Of a DNA stretch of 44,379 bases, positions 19,272-28,545 are shown piece after piece. The stretch is taken from NCBI GenBank assembly GCA_019634245.1, contig JAHQVR010000285.1:1-44379 (forward strand), read 5' to 3'. The translations under genes were made by a program, and so were the position numbers. Position 1 is the first letter of the stretch. Each line of letters starts with the position of its first letter. Source of the DNA: Gammaproteobacteria bacterium. GTDB lineage: Bacteria; Pseudomonadota; Gammaproteobacteria; Granulosicoccales; Granulosicoccaceae. The notes below the pieces were generated by a model that saw nothing but the letters and a program-made list of their open reading frames with translations, did not search any database and was not told the DNA's origin.

Positions 19272-20045
19272 ATGATTAGAGTTGAGGGGTTGGTGAAGCG
19301 ATTTGGGGGCGTGGTGGCAGTGAATGACGTCACCGTCGATATTGAGCCTGGCAGCATTACTGGCTTGATCGGGCCGAATGGAGCGGGAAAGACAACACTA
19401 TTCCACTGCCTCGCGGGGGCGTTTCCTCCCACCTCTGGCCATGTTTATCTCGATGGTGAGGACATCACTGGTCTTGCACCTCATGAACTGTTTAAACGCG
19501 GCCTGCTTCGTACCTTTCAGATCGCACACGAATTCTCAACACTGACCGTTCGAGACAATTTAATGGTGGTCGGCGACGCACATCCAGGTGAAAGTCTATG
19601 GACTGCCTGTTTTTCACCAAACAAAACACGTGATCGAGAAAAGGCGATTCATGATCGAGCAGATGACATTATCGATTTTCTAAATCTTACTCATGTAGCC
19701 GATGAAATCGCCGGCAACCTATCTGGAGGGCAGAAAAAATTATTGGAACTGGGTCGAACCATGATGGTGGACGCCAAGATTGTTTTTCTGGATGAAGTCG
19801 GGGCCGGCGTGAATCGCACGCTACTCAATACCATCGGAGATGCCATCGTTCGATTGAACCAAGAACGCGGTTACACGTTTTGTATGATTGAACACGACAT
19901 GGCCTTTATCTCTCGATTGTGCGACCCCGTGATCGTGATGGCTGAAGGCGCTGTTCTGGCACAAGGAAGCGCAGAAGCTGTTCAAAAAGATGAAAAGGTG
20001 ATCGATGCTTACCTAGGTGGTGGTCGTCAGCAGGTGCGCACATGA
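19272..20045 (+). CDS. livG: Branched-chain amino-acid type ABC ATPase LivG
   Basis: This 257-residue ATPase belongs to a high-affinity branched-chain or related amino-acid importer. Walker A is GPNGAGKTT, the signature is LSGGQKK, and Walker B is IVFLDEVGAGVN. The LivG-type insert with LLRTFQIAHEF and the C-terminal DKVIDAYLG-like ending (EKVIDAYLGG) separate it from LivF. Walker B continues DEVGAG where many members have DEPAAG, a mild departure. I chose the ATG at 19272 over the TTG at 19257; neither has a visible ribosome site. It overlaps livF by four bases (ATGA). Confidence 0.93.
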   Translation: MIRVEGLVKRFGGVVAVNDVTVDIEPGSITGLIGPNGAGKTTLFHCLAGAFPPTSGHVYLDGEDITGLAPHELFKRGLLRTFQIAHEFSTLTVRDNLMVVGDAHPGESLWTACFSPNKTRDREKAIHDRADDIIDFLNLTHVADEIAGNLSGGQKKLLELGRTMMVDAKIVFLDEVGAGVNRTLLNTIGDAIVRLNQERGYTFCMIEHDMAFISRLCDPVIVMAEGAVLAQGSAEAVQKDEKVIDAYLGGGRQQVRT

Positions 20046-20746
20046 GCATTTTGGCTGGTACCAACATGATCGGTGGCTACGGCAAAGCCATGATCCTCAA
20101 TGGCTGCACCATAGAAGTAGAGCGTGGCGAGATTGCCGTAATCGTAGGGCCCAATGGAGCCGGCAAATCAACGGCCATGAAAGCCCTGTTCGGTATGCTC
20201 GAATTGCAATCGGGTCAAGTGATTTTAGAAGGTGACGATATCACCGGCCTGGTACCTCAATCGCGAGTGGCCAAAGGCATGGCGTTTGTTCCACAGACCA
20301 ACAATGTCTTTGTCAGCATGAGCGTGGAGGAGAATTTGGATATGGGTGCCTTTCTGCGCACCGACGATATCGCCACCACACGCCATCAGATCTACGAGCT
20401 CTTCCCGATTCTGTATGAAAAACGCAGACAAGCCGCAGGGGAGCTCTCTGGTGGCCAACGCCAACAAGTGGCCGTGGGGCGCGCATTGATGACCGAGCCC
20501 AGCGTATTAATGCTCGATGAACCGACAGCCGGTGTTTCACCTATCGTGATGGATGAACTCTTTGATCGCATCATTGAAGTTCGCAATACTGGAATTGCCG
20601 TGCTGATGGTGGAACAAAATGCTCGGCAGGCGTTGGAGATAGCCGATCGGGGCTATGTGCTGGTCAATGGTGAAAACCGGTTTACGGATACCGGTGAAGC
20701 TCTGCTAGCTGACAACGAAGTGCGACGCACGTTTCTTGGAGGCTGA
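20042..20746 (+). CDS. livF: Branched-chain amino-acid type ABC ATPase LivF
   Basis: This is the second ATPase of the importer, 234 residues, normal for LivF. Walker A is GPNGAGKST, the signature LSGGQRQQVAVGRAL, Walker B VLMLDEPTAGVSP and the H-loop region VLMVEQNARQALEIADRGYVL, which has the Gln-Asn form typical of LivF. Its ATG overlaps the livG stop, and livH begins three bases after its own stop with GGAGG as ribosome site. It acts in the cytoplasm, coupled to LivH and LivM. Confidence 0.95.
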   Translation: MSILAGTNMIGGYGKAMILNGCTIEVERGEIAVIVGPNGAGKSTAMKALFGMLELQSGQVILEGDDITGLVPQSRVAKGMAFVPQTNNVFVSMSVEENLDMGAFLRTDDIATTRHQIYELFPILYEKRRQAAGELSGGQRQQVAVGRALMTEPSVLMLDEPTAGVSPIVMDELFDRIIEVRNTGIAVLMVEQNARQALEIADRGYVLVNGENRFTDTGEALLADNEVRRTFLGG

Positions 20747-20748
20747 TC

Positions 20749-21765
20749 ATGAGCACCGACCTAGTAAACGCTCTTGTGCTGTTCGCCAATTTTGTATTGG
20801 TTCCAGGCCTCGCCTATGGTGCACAGCTTGCGATGGGCGCTCTTGGCATCACTTTGGTCTACGCGGTGCTGAGATTTTCAAACTTTGCCCATGGCGATAC
20901 GATGGCCTTCGGCGCTATGTTTACAATTTTGCCCACATGGTGGCTGCAGGCAAAAGGGGTGTCACTCGGACCATTGCCTACCGCACTCTTAGCACTTCCA
21001 GTGGGGATTCTAGCGGCTATTGCGTTAACGCTATTTTTCGATCGCGTGGTCTACCGTCACTATCGCCGAGTTAAAGCACCACCCGTTGTGTATGTTATTG
21101 CCTCAGTGGGCGTTATGTTCGTTACCAACGGATTAGTGCGATTTATTATCGGTCCGAATGATCAGCAGTTCGCTGACGGGCAGCGTTTTTTAATACGCGC
21201 TCGAGATTTTAAAGCAATGACAGGACTCAACGAAGGCCTCACGATCAAGCTTACACAGGGACTGACTTTGTTCATTGCTATTTTAGCGATGATGGTATTG
21301 TTCTGGTTTTTGCAACGCACTCGCACCGGTAAAGCGATGCGAGCATTTTCAGATAATGAAGATTTGGCGCTTCTGTCAGGTATCGATCCTAAACGCGTTG
21401 TGCTAGTCACCTGGATTATTGTGGCCATTCTGACAACGCTTGCAGGTGTCTTATATGGCTTGGATAAAAGTTTTAAACCCTTTACCTATTTTCAACTCCT
21501 GCTACCGATGTTTGCAGCGGCGATCGTCGGTGGCATAGGCAAACCCTTAGGTGCCATTATTGGTGGATTTATTGTCGCATTTTCCGAAATAACCCTGACG
21601 TACGCCTATAAAAAGTTTTTTCGATACCTATTACCTGAGGATCAAGCACCCGATTCACTCATGCAATTACTGTCAACCGATTACAAATTCGCTGTGTCGT
21701 TTATGATTTTGGTGCTGGTATTGTTGTGGCGACCGACCGGCATACTCAAAGGACAATCGATCTGA
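20749..21765 (+). CDS. livH: Branched-chain amino-acid type ABC permease LivH
   Basis: This 338-residue inner-membrane permease has about eight helices. The N-terminal GAQLAMGALGITLVYAVLRFSNFAHGD matches the LivH family, and TGKAMRAFSDNEDLALLSGID is the cytoplasmic coupling loop that contacts the ATPases. FAAAIVGGIGKPLGAIIGG is the conserved late segment. An insertion with YKKFFRYLLPEDQAPDS follows it. The start has a GGAGG site, and the stop overlaps the livM start by one base. Confidence 0.93.
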   Translation: MSTDLVNALVLFANFVLVPGLAYGAQLAMGALGITLVYAVLRFSNFAHGDTMAFGAMFTILPTWWLQAKGVSLGPLPTALLALPVGILAAIALTLFFDRVVYRHYRRVKAPPVVYVIASVGVMFVTNGLVRFIIGPNDQQFADGQRFLIRARDFKAMTGLNEGLTIKLTQGLTLFIAILAMMVLFWFLQRTRTGKAMRAFSDNEDLALLSGIDPKRVVLVTWIIVAILTTLAGVLYGLDKSFKPFTYFQLLLPMFAAAIVGGIGKPLGAIIGGFIVAFSEITLTYAYKKFFRYLLPEDQAPDSLMQLLSTDYKFAVSFMILVLVLLWRPTGILKGQSI

Positions 21766-23141
21766 TGGGTAATACGACAAAGGCAGTCTTGGGATTCACC
21801 TTCATTACGGCCCTTATGGTCATCGTCGGTCAATTTCAATCCTGGTCACTCGCACTGGCTATCATCAACATGTGTTTGATATCGGCGGTAATGGCCTTGG
21901 GGGTGAACATTCAATGGGGTTACGCCGGACTATTCAACGTCGGCATCATGGGGTTTGCCGCACTCGGCGGCATGGCTGCTGTACTGGTGTCCGCCAAACC
22001 GGTCACTGGTGCGTGGAAAGCAGGCGGAATGGGCATCCTACTGAGCATCGCAGCGCTAGCTCTCTTGGTGGTTGTATTGTCCCAAGTTCGGCGACGGTTA
22101 CCCGAAGGGCTCATTCGCAATTTTATATTCGTGATTTTACTCGTCGGCGGCGTGTTTGCCATTCGGGCTATCTATGACCCAGCGGTCGAAGCCATCGAAA
22201 GTTTTGACCCTGCGCGTACCGGGTTTTTAGGGGGATTGGGTGCACCCATTCTGTTTTCCTGGTTTGTGGGCGGTTGTTTCGCTGCGGCAGCGGCTTGGTT
22301 CATCGGTAGGATTGCGCTGGGGCTACGATCCGATTACTTGGCGATTGCCACATTGGGCATATCCGAAATTGTCATTGCCATTGTCAAAAACGAAGACTGG
22401 CTAACTCGCGGTGTTAAAAATGTCAGCGGCCTGCCTCGTCCAGTTCCGTACGAAATAAACCTACAACAGTCCGACTGGTTCATTGCCTGGGTAGAACGCA
22501 TCCACCACGCGACGTTGAACGCAGCTGGCGGTGATCGAGCCGATGTTCTAAAACAACTCACGATAGAGTCCTCAAGCATCTTCATCAAGCTGTGTTACAG
22601 CGGATTGTTTTTATCGGTGCTACTGCTGGTGTTATGGCTCGCTCACAGAGCCCAAAAAGCGCCCTGGGGCCGCATGATGCGCGCAATTCGCGACAATGAA
22701 GTAGCGGCAAATGCCATGGGCAAAGATGTCACTCGCCGCCACTTACAAGTCTTCGTCGTGGGATCTGCTGTGGTTGGAATCGCCGGGGCAATGCTGACCA
22801 CACTCGAGGGGCAATTCACACCCGGCACTTACAACCCACTACGTTTTACCTTTTTGATTTGGGTTATGGTCATCGTGGGTGGCTCTGGAAATAATTTGGG
22901 TGCCGTACTCGGAGCCTTTCTTATCTGGTTCTTCTGGATCGAGGCCGAACCAATGGGAATTTGGTTAATGGAAAATGCCACCGTTTTTCTCGGAGATGGC
23001 AACCCTTTGCGGGAGCATCTGATAAACAATGCAGCTCATATGCGTTTGATGCTGATGGGGATTATTCTGTTACTCGTACTCAGGTTCAGCCCCAAGGGTT
23101 TGTTACCCGAGCGAGTTCGACGACCCGGCAGTAGTTCGTAA
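21765..23141 (+). CDS. livM: Branched-chain amino-acid type ABC permease LivM
   Basis: This 458-residue permease partners LivH. The early segment LGVNIQWGYAGLFNVGIMGFAALG and the later GLRSDYLAIATLGISEI are LivM hallmarks, and WGRMMRAIRDNEVAANAMGKD is the coupling loop. The family is usually about 320-430 residues; here the extra length comes from a segment near residues 95-165 and a loop around 235-270. The ATG at 21765 shares a base with the livH stop (TGATG), indicating translational coupling; an in-frame GTG at 21726 is less likely. Confidence 0.92.
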   Translation: MGNTTKAVLGFTFITALMVIVGQFQSWSLALAIINMCLISAVMALGVNIQWGYAGLFNVGIMGFAALGGMAAVLVSAKPVTGAWKAGGMGILLSIAALALLVVVLSQVRRRLPEGLIRNFIFVILLVGGVFAIRAIYDPAVEAIESFDPARTGFLGGLGAPILFSWFVGGCFAAAAAWFIGRIALGLRSDYLAIATLGISEIVIAIVKNEDWLTRGVKNVSGLPRPVPYEINLQQSDWFIAWVERIHHATLNAAGGDRADVLKQLTIESSSIFIKLCYSGLFLSVLLLVLWLAHRAQKAPWGRMMRAIRDNEVAANAMGKDVTRRHLQVFVVGSAVVGIAGAMLTTLEGQFTPGTYNPLRFTFLIWVMVIVGGSGNNLGAVLGAFLIWFFWIEAEPMGIWLMENATVFLGDGNPLREHLINNAAHMRLMLMGIILLLVLRFSPKGLLPERVRRPGSSS

Positions 23142-23153
23142 CAGGCGGCCAGT

Positions 23154-23945
23154 ATGATAGACGCGTTTTTTACGCATGATGGTTCAATTTTTTACCCAAC
23201 CGACCACTGTCGAGGTCCATGGGATGAGCACGCCTGCCATGCCGGGCCTCCCACCGGTTTACTGGCTAGAGCCTTAGAGCAGCAGGTAGCGGATCAACAA
23301 CTGGTCCGTATCACCGTTGATTTACTCCGTGCGATTCCGTTCGCGGGATTTACTATCGATGCATCAACGGTAAGGCAAGGCCGCACAGTAAGTACAACCT
23401 CAGCGACACTGCTTTCATTAGAAGGTAAACCTATCGTCACTGCCAAGGGTTTACACATGAAACCACAACCCACTTACGCCTATAACACTCACAGCGTTTC
23501 ATACGGTATCCCTGAAAACGCACACCAGGGCTTGTTCCCCATCCGACACTCACGGCACAACAAAGCTTTTTTCAGTGGAACAGGTGTGCAGGTACGATAT
23601 CCCGATGAACATGACCACAACCCCGGCCCCACAACAGCCTGGCTAAAAACGGTGCCTCTGTTAAACGATGAAGAACCCAGCCCGTTTCAGAGAATGTGCC
23701 CGATGGCAGATTGTGGCAACGCGTTTAGTCGCAACAACGATCTTCAAGAGGTAGCCTTTCTAAACACCGATCTGACTGTCATGCTATTTCGTGCACCGGT
23801 AGGCGATTGGATGGGGTCTCATTCAGAAGGCTTTTGGGAGCCCAATGGGATTGGGCTTGCGGACGCACAACTATTTGATGAAATCGGTGTTGTCGGTCGA
23901 GCCTTGCAGACCCTTCTGTTAAAACCTAACACCGCGAATTCTTAA
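23154..23945 (+). CDS. TesB-like acyl-CoA thioesterase family protein
   Basis: This 263-residue double-hotdog protein has the N-terminal pattern FYPTDHCRGPWDEHACHAGPPTG, which is typical of the TesB-like thioesterase family acting on acyl-CoA esters. The GGPP-type turn (here AGPPTGLLARALE) and the strand LVRITVDLLRAIPF follow. The C-terminal hotdog contains SEGFWEPNGIGLADAQLFDE, which lines up with the usual S-x-G-x-G-x-A-x-x-x-L-x-D segment. It starts 12 bp after livM, so it is the last gene of the liv operon. That context suggests work on an acyl-CoA made from the imported compound, which is inference. Confidence 0.85.
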   Translation: MIDAFFTHDGSIFYPTDHCRGPWDEHACHAGPPTGLLARALEQQVADQQLVRITVDLLRAIPFAGFTIDASTVRQGRTVSTTSATLLSLEGKPIVTAKGLHMKPQPTYAYNTHSVSYGIPENAHQGLFPIRHSRHNKAFFSGTGVQVRYPDEHDHNPGPTTAWLKTVPLLNDEEPSPFQRMCPMADCGNAFSRNNDLQEVAFLNTDLTVMLFRAPVGDWMGSHSEGFWEPNGIGLADAQLFDEIGVVGRALQTLLLKPNTANS

Positions 23946-23949
23946 CACA

Positions 23950-23986
23950 CCCATCATCTCTGCAGATCACTAGCAGAGATGATGGG
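23950..23986. terminator. Bidirectional hairpin between convergent genes
   Basis: A perfect 14-bp inverted repeat (CCCATCATCTCTGC and its complement) with a 9-base loop lies four bases after the thioesterase stop and seven bases before the end of the nucleotidase gene. It lacks a T-tract on either strand, but its strength and position between convergent genes fit a shared terminator or mRNA-end stabiliser. Confidence 0.7.
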
Positions 23987-23993
23987 GGAGCTG

Positions 23994-25574
23994 TTACTGA
24001 GCGGAGGATATTCTGCCATCCAAATAGGGTTCGTACGGACCTTTTTGCGCCAAGTAGTCACTCACGACCACATCCAAATCAGGGCCGAAATCATAGACAT
24101 TGGCAGCGTTTTCGGCAAACATATCGTAACCATCACCGCCGCCACGGACATAATTATTGGATACCAGCCCATAGGTTTTATCAGGGTCAAGCTCAGTCCA
24201 TGTACCACCTTCATTGACCATCACAGACTGAATGCGCCCCTCGTTGGCAGGTTTAGTTGCATCCCAACTGAATTTCAATCCCGCCACTTGTGGAAACCGA
24301 CCTTTCACCTCTTCCACTTGGCTTACACCATTTTCCAGTGCCGACAAAAGGTCAGCGCCTTTGAGTTGGAAGGTAGACAACGTGTTTTGAAACGGTAACA
24401 CCGACAACACTTCGCCCATAGTTACCTCGCCTGGGTCGATGGATGCTCGAATACCGCCCGAATTCATGATGGCAATAGAAACACCTTGATCGGCAACTCG
24501 ATCCAGCATCGCATCAGCTACCAGATTGCCCATTTCACACTCTTGGACTCGGCACTGGTCTCTGTTGCCATTGATCGCCGCGGCAGATTCCGCCACAACT
24601 TTGCTGCGAATTTCATCCAGAGGTTGTGCCAGCTCCTTCACCCGTGCAACGATTTCGTCGTCTTCAACAACCGTACTGTCCATCAGCAACGGTTCTCCAT
24701 TGGCACTGAGTACTTTACCCTCGTCATCGAAGGACACCTGCAATTCACCAAGGTATTTACCGTAGGCGTAGGCTTGTACAACCGCCGTGTCACCCACCAT
24801 GGTTGGATAAGGGCCTCTGGCTTTTTCATTGGTATTAGACAGCAATGTGTTTGAGTGACCGCCAACAATCACATCAACGCCGGACACTTGGCCCGCCACT
24901 TCTAGGTCTACTCGGTACCCGGAATGCGACAATACAACCACAATTCCCACGCCTTCAGCCGTCAGTTTATCGACCTCGGACTGAACGGCAGCTACTGGGT
25001 CGGAGAAGGTTACGTTCTTTCCAGGGCTCGCCAATTCATCGGTGTCTTCAGGCGTTAACCCTATCAAGCCGATTTTCTGACCGGCCTTTTCTATAACGGT
25101 AGATTTTTGCAGCTTACCGGCCAGCAAGGGCTCATTGCTGACATCGGCATTCGACATCAATACAGGAAAACCCACTGAGTCCATAAACCCGCGCAGAACT
25201 TCTGGCCCATCATCAAATTCATGGTTGCCTACCGTCATGGCATCGTATTGCAACGTATTCATCATTTCCGCCGCCGCTTTACCTTTGTAGTAGGTGTAAA
25301 ACAAAGACCCTTGAAATTGATCACCACCATCAACCAACAGCGCATCCGGATTTCGCTCGCGAGCCGCAGCAATCGCGGAACGCAATCGTGCATAGCCGCC
25401 AAAGCATTTTCCTTCCGCGTTGTCCTCTGCTGAACAGCCACTGTCGTATTTACTAATGGGTTCGAATCGCGAGTGAAAATCGTTGGTATGGAGAATCGTT
25501 AGGCTGGTGTCAGCCGACACCAAGGATGAGGCAAGTAACGCACTTGCACACACACTGGGGTAGAGTAAATTCAT
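23994..25574 (-). CDS. Periplasmic 5'-nucleotidase / UshA-like metallophosphoesterase
   Basis: The 526-residue protein has a signal peptide (cleavage near VSA-DT). The N-terminal dimetal phosphoesterase domain shows the metal ligands in LHTNDFHSRFEP, DGGDQFQGS, VGNHEFDDG and GGHSNT. The C-terminal nucleotide-binding domain has NSGGIRASI and the late VRGGGDGYDMF loop that stacks the base. The family hydrolyses nucleotides, UDP-sugars or similar phosphoesters outside the cell for phosphate and nucleoside salvage. The ATG at 25574 has GGGAG eight bases upstream; a GTG five codons earlier overlaps that site. It is monocistronic by appearance. Confidence 0.93.
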   Translation of the reverse strand: MNLLYPSVCASALLASSLVSADTSLTILHTNDFHSRFEPISKYDSGCSAEDNAEGKCFGGYARLRSAIAAARERNPDALLVDGGDQFQGSLFYTYYKGKAAAEMMNTLQYDAMTVGNHEFDDGPEVLRGFMDSVGFPVLMSNADVSNEPLLAGKLQKSTVIEKAGQKIGLIGLTPEDTDELASPGKNVTFSDPVAAVQSEVDKLTAEGVGIVVVLSHSGYRVDLEVAGQVSGVDVIVGGHSNTLLSNTNEKARGPYPTMVGDTAVVQAYAYGKYLGELQVSFDDEGKVLSANGEPLLMDSTVVEDDEIVARVKELAQPLDEIRSKVVAESAAAINGNRDQCRVQECEMGNLVADAMLDRVADQGVSIAIMNSGGIRASIDPGEVTMGEVLSVLPFQNTLSTFQLKGADLLSALENGVSQVEEVKGRFPQVAGLKFSWDATKPANEGRIQSVMVNEGGTWTELDPDKTYGLVSNNYVRGGGDGYDMFAENAANVYDFGPDLDVVVSDYLAQKGPYEPYLDGRISSAQ

Positions 25575-25634
25575 GGTAGGTGCTCCCACTTCACTGTCAC
25601 ACTTTGGACGACTAGATTACCAGGAAGCGACGAT

Positions 25635-26753
25635 TCACAACAGAACAACTTGCCCCGTTGTCAGTGATTGCTGGGCCGCCGCACCCAGTTGTACAGCCTT
25701 TGCACCATCACTGACCTTCACCTCAACCTCAGCTCCGTGCAATACCGCCTGAGCGAATTTTTCGTGCTGATAATACGTTGATCCGTGATGATCCCCTGCC
25801 AAAGCTAGAGCTTCATCAACCTCGACCACCTCCTGTCGTAGCTCCCGGTTTCGCGGCTGGAATTGTAATGTGGCGGGGGACTCCTGACCTTTCCAAAAAC
25901 GCCCAGCGCCTGGAATATTAGCCTGTAATTTAGCCCGATCACCGATGGCCGTAAGCTGCTCTTGTGGGTTTGACCCATCGGCGAACATGCAAAGGTCTAA
26001 TGACGCCCGAACACCATTTTCAAAGTCAACGAGTACCATAGCGTTGTCCAAGATATCAGGGACTTCACCATCGTATTGCTCATCAAGATGGTTGACATCC
26101 ATCGCGCCACTGGCATATACGCGCACGGCTTCGCAGCCGATAATTAATCGCATTAAATCGAAATGGTGGCAGCACTTTTCAACTAGAGTACCACCGGTAT
26201 TGCGACTGAAGCGGTTCCAGTCCCCTACTTTGCTCAGGAAAGGAAATCGGTGCTCCCGAATACTCAATGAACGAAGCTGTCCCACAAATCCATTTTCAAT
26301 CTCCTCGATAAATCGACGGGTGGGTGGCATGTATCGGTACTCCATGGCGACCCATACCGGATTGGATTTATCCTGACATAGCCGCTCGATTTCTTGGCAC
26401 TGGGCCACGGTGACGCACAAAGGTTTCTCCGCAAGAATGGCGACATCCAGATGCAGAAGATCTTTTAATAAGTCATAGTGAGTGAAGTTAGGAGACACGA
26501 GCAGCACTACATCACAAAGCTCAGCGCTGATATCTAGATGCGATGCTAAGACTTTTGGCTGTCCGAGCTCAAGTTCAGCCAGTAGCGCTAAGGTGCTGTC
26601 CAACATCTGGCTATCCGGCTCCACAAGCGCACTGATGCTTAGATCCCACCCTCGTCGAGTTCGTAACAGGGCTAAATTACGCAAATGCTCTTGCCCCATC
26701 ATCCCGCAGCCCACTACCGCGTAACGAATCGATTCTCGAGTTCTTGTATTCAT
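25635..26753 (-). CDS. Gfo/Idh/MocA family oxidoreductase
   Basis: This 372-residue NAD(P)-dependent dehydrogenase acts on a sugar, inositol or a related polyol. The Rossmann motif is VVGCGMMGQEHLRN, and the family EKP motif is AEKPLCVT. The C-terminal catalytic domain has GGTLVEKCCHHFDLMRLIIG with the expected Lys-x-x-x-H-x-x-D spacing. I chose the ATG at 26753 because GAG lies upstream; a TTG at 26762 is also in frame. No sugar transporter or epimerase adjoins it, so the substrate cannot be inferred. It diverges from hspQ with 53 bp between starts. Confidence 0.9.
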   Translation of the reverse strand: MNTRTRESIRYAVVGCGMMGQEHLRNLALLRTRRGWDLSISALVEPDSQMLDSTLALLAELELGQPKVLASHLDISAELCDVVLLVSPNFTHYDLLKDLLHLDVAILAEKPLCVTVAQCQEIERLCQDKSNPVWVAMEYRYMPPTRRFIEEIENGFVGQLRSLSIREHRFPFLSKVGDWNRFSRNTGGTLVEKCCHHFDLMRLIIGCEAVRVYASGAMDVNHLDEQYDGEVPDILDNAMVLVDFENGVRASLDLCMFADGSNPQEQLTAIGDRAKLQANIPGAGRFWKGQESPATLQFQPRNRELRQEVVEVDEALALAGDHHGSTYYQHEKFAQAVLHGAEVEVKVSDGAKAVQLGAAAQQSLTTGQVVLL

Positions 26754-26771
26754 CAATCTCAACTACATTTG

Positions 26772-26799
26772 TTGCACTAGGCGCTTAATTCGTTACACT
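26772..26799 (+). promoter_or_regulatory. Candidate promoter for hspQ
   Basis: TTGCAC and TACACT are separated by 16 bases, a fair sigma-70 match. Transcription would begin close to the ATG at 26807, giving a leaderless or nearly leaderless message, in keeping with the lack of a ribosome site. No heat-shock sigma-32 type -10 (CCCCAT) is visible. Confidence 0.35.
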
Positions 26800-26806
26800 A
26801 CAATTT

Positions 26807-27133
26807 ATGAGTGAAGCGAAGTTCAGCATAGGACAAGTTGTTAAACACCGCATCTATCCGTTTAGAGGTGTGATCTTCGACGTGGATCCGGTGTTTGCCA
26901 ACACCGAAGAATGGTACGAGTCAATCCCAGAAGAAGTCCGTCCACGAAAAGATCAACCGTTTTATCATTTGTACGCTGAAAATGATCAGACCGTGTACGA
27001 AGCCTATGTATCCGAACAAAACCTCTTGCCCGATGACGACACAGGAAACCGATTACGACACCCTAAGATTCTTCGGCATTTTACTCGCGATTCCAACGGC
27101 CACTACCAGCAAAAGAACCGAGTAGCGCACTAA
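26807..27133 (+). CDS. hspQ: Heat shock protein HspQ
   Basis: This 108-residue cytoplasmic protein matches HspQ (YccV), which stimulates Lon protease and promotes degradation of denatured DnaA in E. coli. Conserved features are FSIGQVVKHRIYPFRGVIFDVDP, the EEWYESIP segment, RPRKDQPFYHLYAEN and the late YVSEQNLLPD. Length is normal. No ribosome site precedes the ATG. It converges on the OmpA-like lipoprotein gene with only 13 bp between stops and no hairpin. Confidence 0.95.
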   Translation: MSEAKFSIGQVVKHRIYPFRGVIFDVDPVFANTEEWYESIPEEVRPRKDQPFYHLYAENDQTVYEAYVSEQNLLPDDDTGNRLRHPKILRHFTRDSNGHYQQKNRVAH

Positions 27134-27146
27134 CGCTGAAACTGTG

Positions 27147-28265
27147 TCAGGGATTGAGCCTTTTGTGCGTGAGTAAGACACCGCGCGAAGGTAGTTGTTG
27201 ATCGTATTGTTCCGAAGCCCAGCAGCCCTCTTCGAGTACCCTATCTGCAGCGATACCCGCCAGTATCAGCTCTTCTTTAACCCGTAACGCTCTGCCATTG
27301 GCCAACCGGGCATTACCATCGTCAATATTTGTTTGGCCCAGTGAGCATCCGACCACCGATATCACGTCAACATCCGGATTGAAATTTGCCGCTACTTCTC
27401 GCGCAATGCGTTTATTGCTATTGCCCATCACCAATGAATCATTGGGAAAAATGAGCTGCTCCTCGCGCAAAGTTTTATAGACACTAAAAACATCTGAAAA
27501 ATTGGATTGGCGAGTTTCAGCCACATTTTGTCGGTTTCGCGTAACCACTTCATTCCAATCACTAGGCGACGTAAGGGACGCGACCTCTATGCCCTGTTGT
27601 GAAGTAGCGGCTTCCACAGGGCTATCAGAAATTGTTTGCGCAGATCCTGATGCACTCTGACTCAGACTCTCAGTCGCTCGACCAGTAGAAACACCAGTGG
27701 TGTCACGCGAGCGTTCAAAGAGCCCATCTATAAGCGTAATCTGTGTCGCATCTGCTCCGTGCACATACATCGAGGACACCGGCCAAACACCTTGGCTATC
27801 CGCACGGTACTGACGCTTTATTTTTATATTGGCGGCAGCCACATAGAATGTATACAAAGCCGGAGCCTCATTACCTTGGCCCATGGACACCGGTTCGGCC
27901 CGAGCAGAATCTAATACAATGCGGTACAACAGACGGCGATCCTCAGATTCTTGTCCCACGCGTAAATCGTAGCCTGCATCCTGCATCTCCGAATAGAAAA
28001 TTCGGCCAAATTGATTCATCGGTTGATCAGCGTAGAGGCGCGTTGATTTTGGGGCGACCGCTGGGATTTGTTGAAGGGTGTTCACTAGATCTAGCGCAAT
28101 CAATCGAGATCGCTCATAGTCACTCGCTATTGCCAACGTGTTGTCTTGTACACCCGCAGAGGCATGGAAACGATCCAGATACGGGATATAGCTGCAGCCT
28201 GATACCAGGAAAGTAAACAAGACCAATAACACGCGCACTGCAGTAAATCCCTTCAAATGACCCAT
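27147..28265 (-). CDS. Lipoprotein with OmpA-like C-terminal domain
   Basis: The 372-residue product starts with a hydrophobic segment and lipobox (LVSGC, Cys24). Residues about 40-165 form a region with YERSRLIALDLVNTL and mixed strands. A Ser/Thr/Gln-rich linker spans about 190-230. The C-terminal part resembles a diverged OmpA peptidoglycan-binding domain: VVGCSLGQTNIDDGNARLANGRALRVKEEL keeps the G-x-x-x-x-T spacing, the Asn and the RA-x-x-V arginine. Two cysteines (GCS and EGCWA) might pair. It is probably an envelope lipoprotein touching peptidoglycan. The ATG at 28265 is preferred to a TTG three codons upstream. Confidence 0.75.
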   Translation of the reverse strand: MGHLKGFTAVRVLLVLFTFLVSGCSYIPYLDRFHASAGVQDNTLAIASDYERSRLIALDLVNTLQQIPAVAPKSTRLYADQPMNQFGRIFYSEMQDAGYDLRVGQESEDRRLLYRIVLDSARAEPVSMGQGNEAPALYTFYVAAANIKIKRQYRADSQGVWPVSSMYVHGADATQITLIDGLFERSRDTTGVSTGRATESLSQSASGSAQTISDSPVEAATSQQGIEVASLTSPSDWNEVVTRNRQNVAETRQSNFSDVFSVYKTLREEQLIFPNDSLVMGNSNKRIAREVAANFNPDVDVISVVGCSLGQTNIDDGNARLANGRALRVKEELILAGIAADRVLEEGCWASEQYDQQLPSRGVLLTHKRLNP

Positions 28266-28545
28266 GGGACCCAACTGTACCCTCGGTCTACGATTCCGTC
28301 CATGTACCGTTCGTCAGAGAAGTTATGAAATGTGCTGCGGGCCGCAGTAGTTGCTGTATAAAAATTGTTCGCCACCAAACGATCCTGATCCGCCGCAATT
28401 ACCCTGGTTCCCACCGGTCACCTCAGCCTGTTAAGCCTAACTTTCAGGGCGGGTAGATCTTTGCCGTGGCTGACGCCAATCAATTCTCCCATCGATACGC
28501 CTGGCAGTCTCCCCAACAAAACCCGATGAGCCCTGGTTGCAGGAC

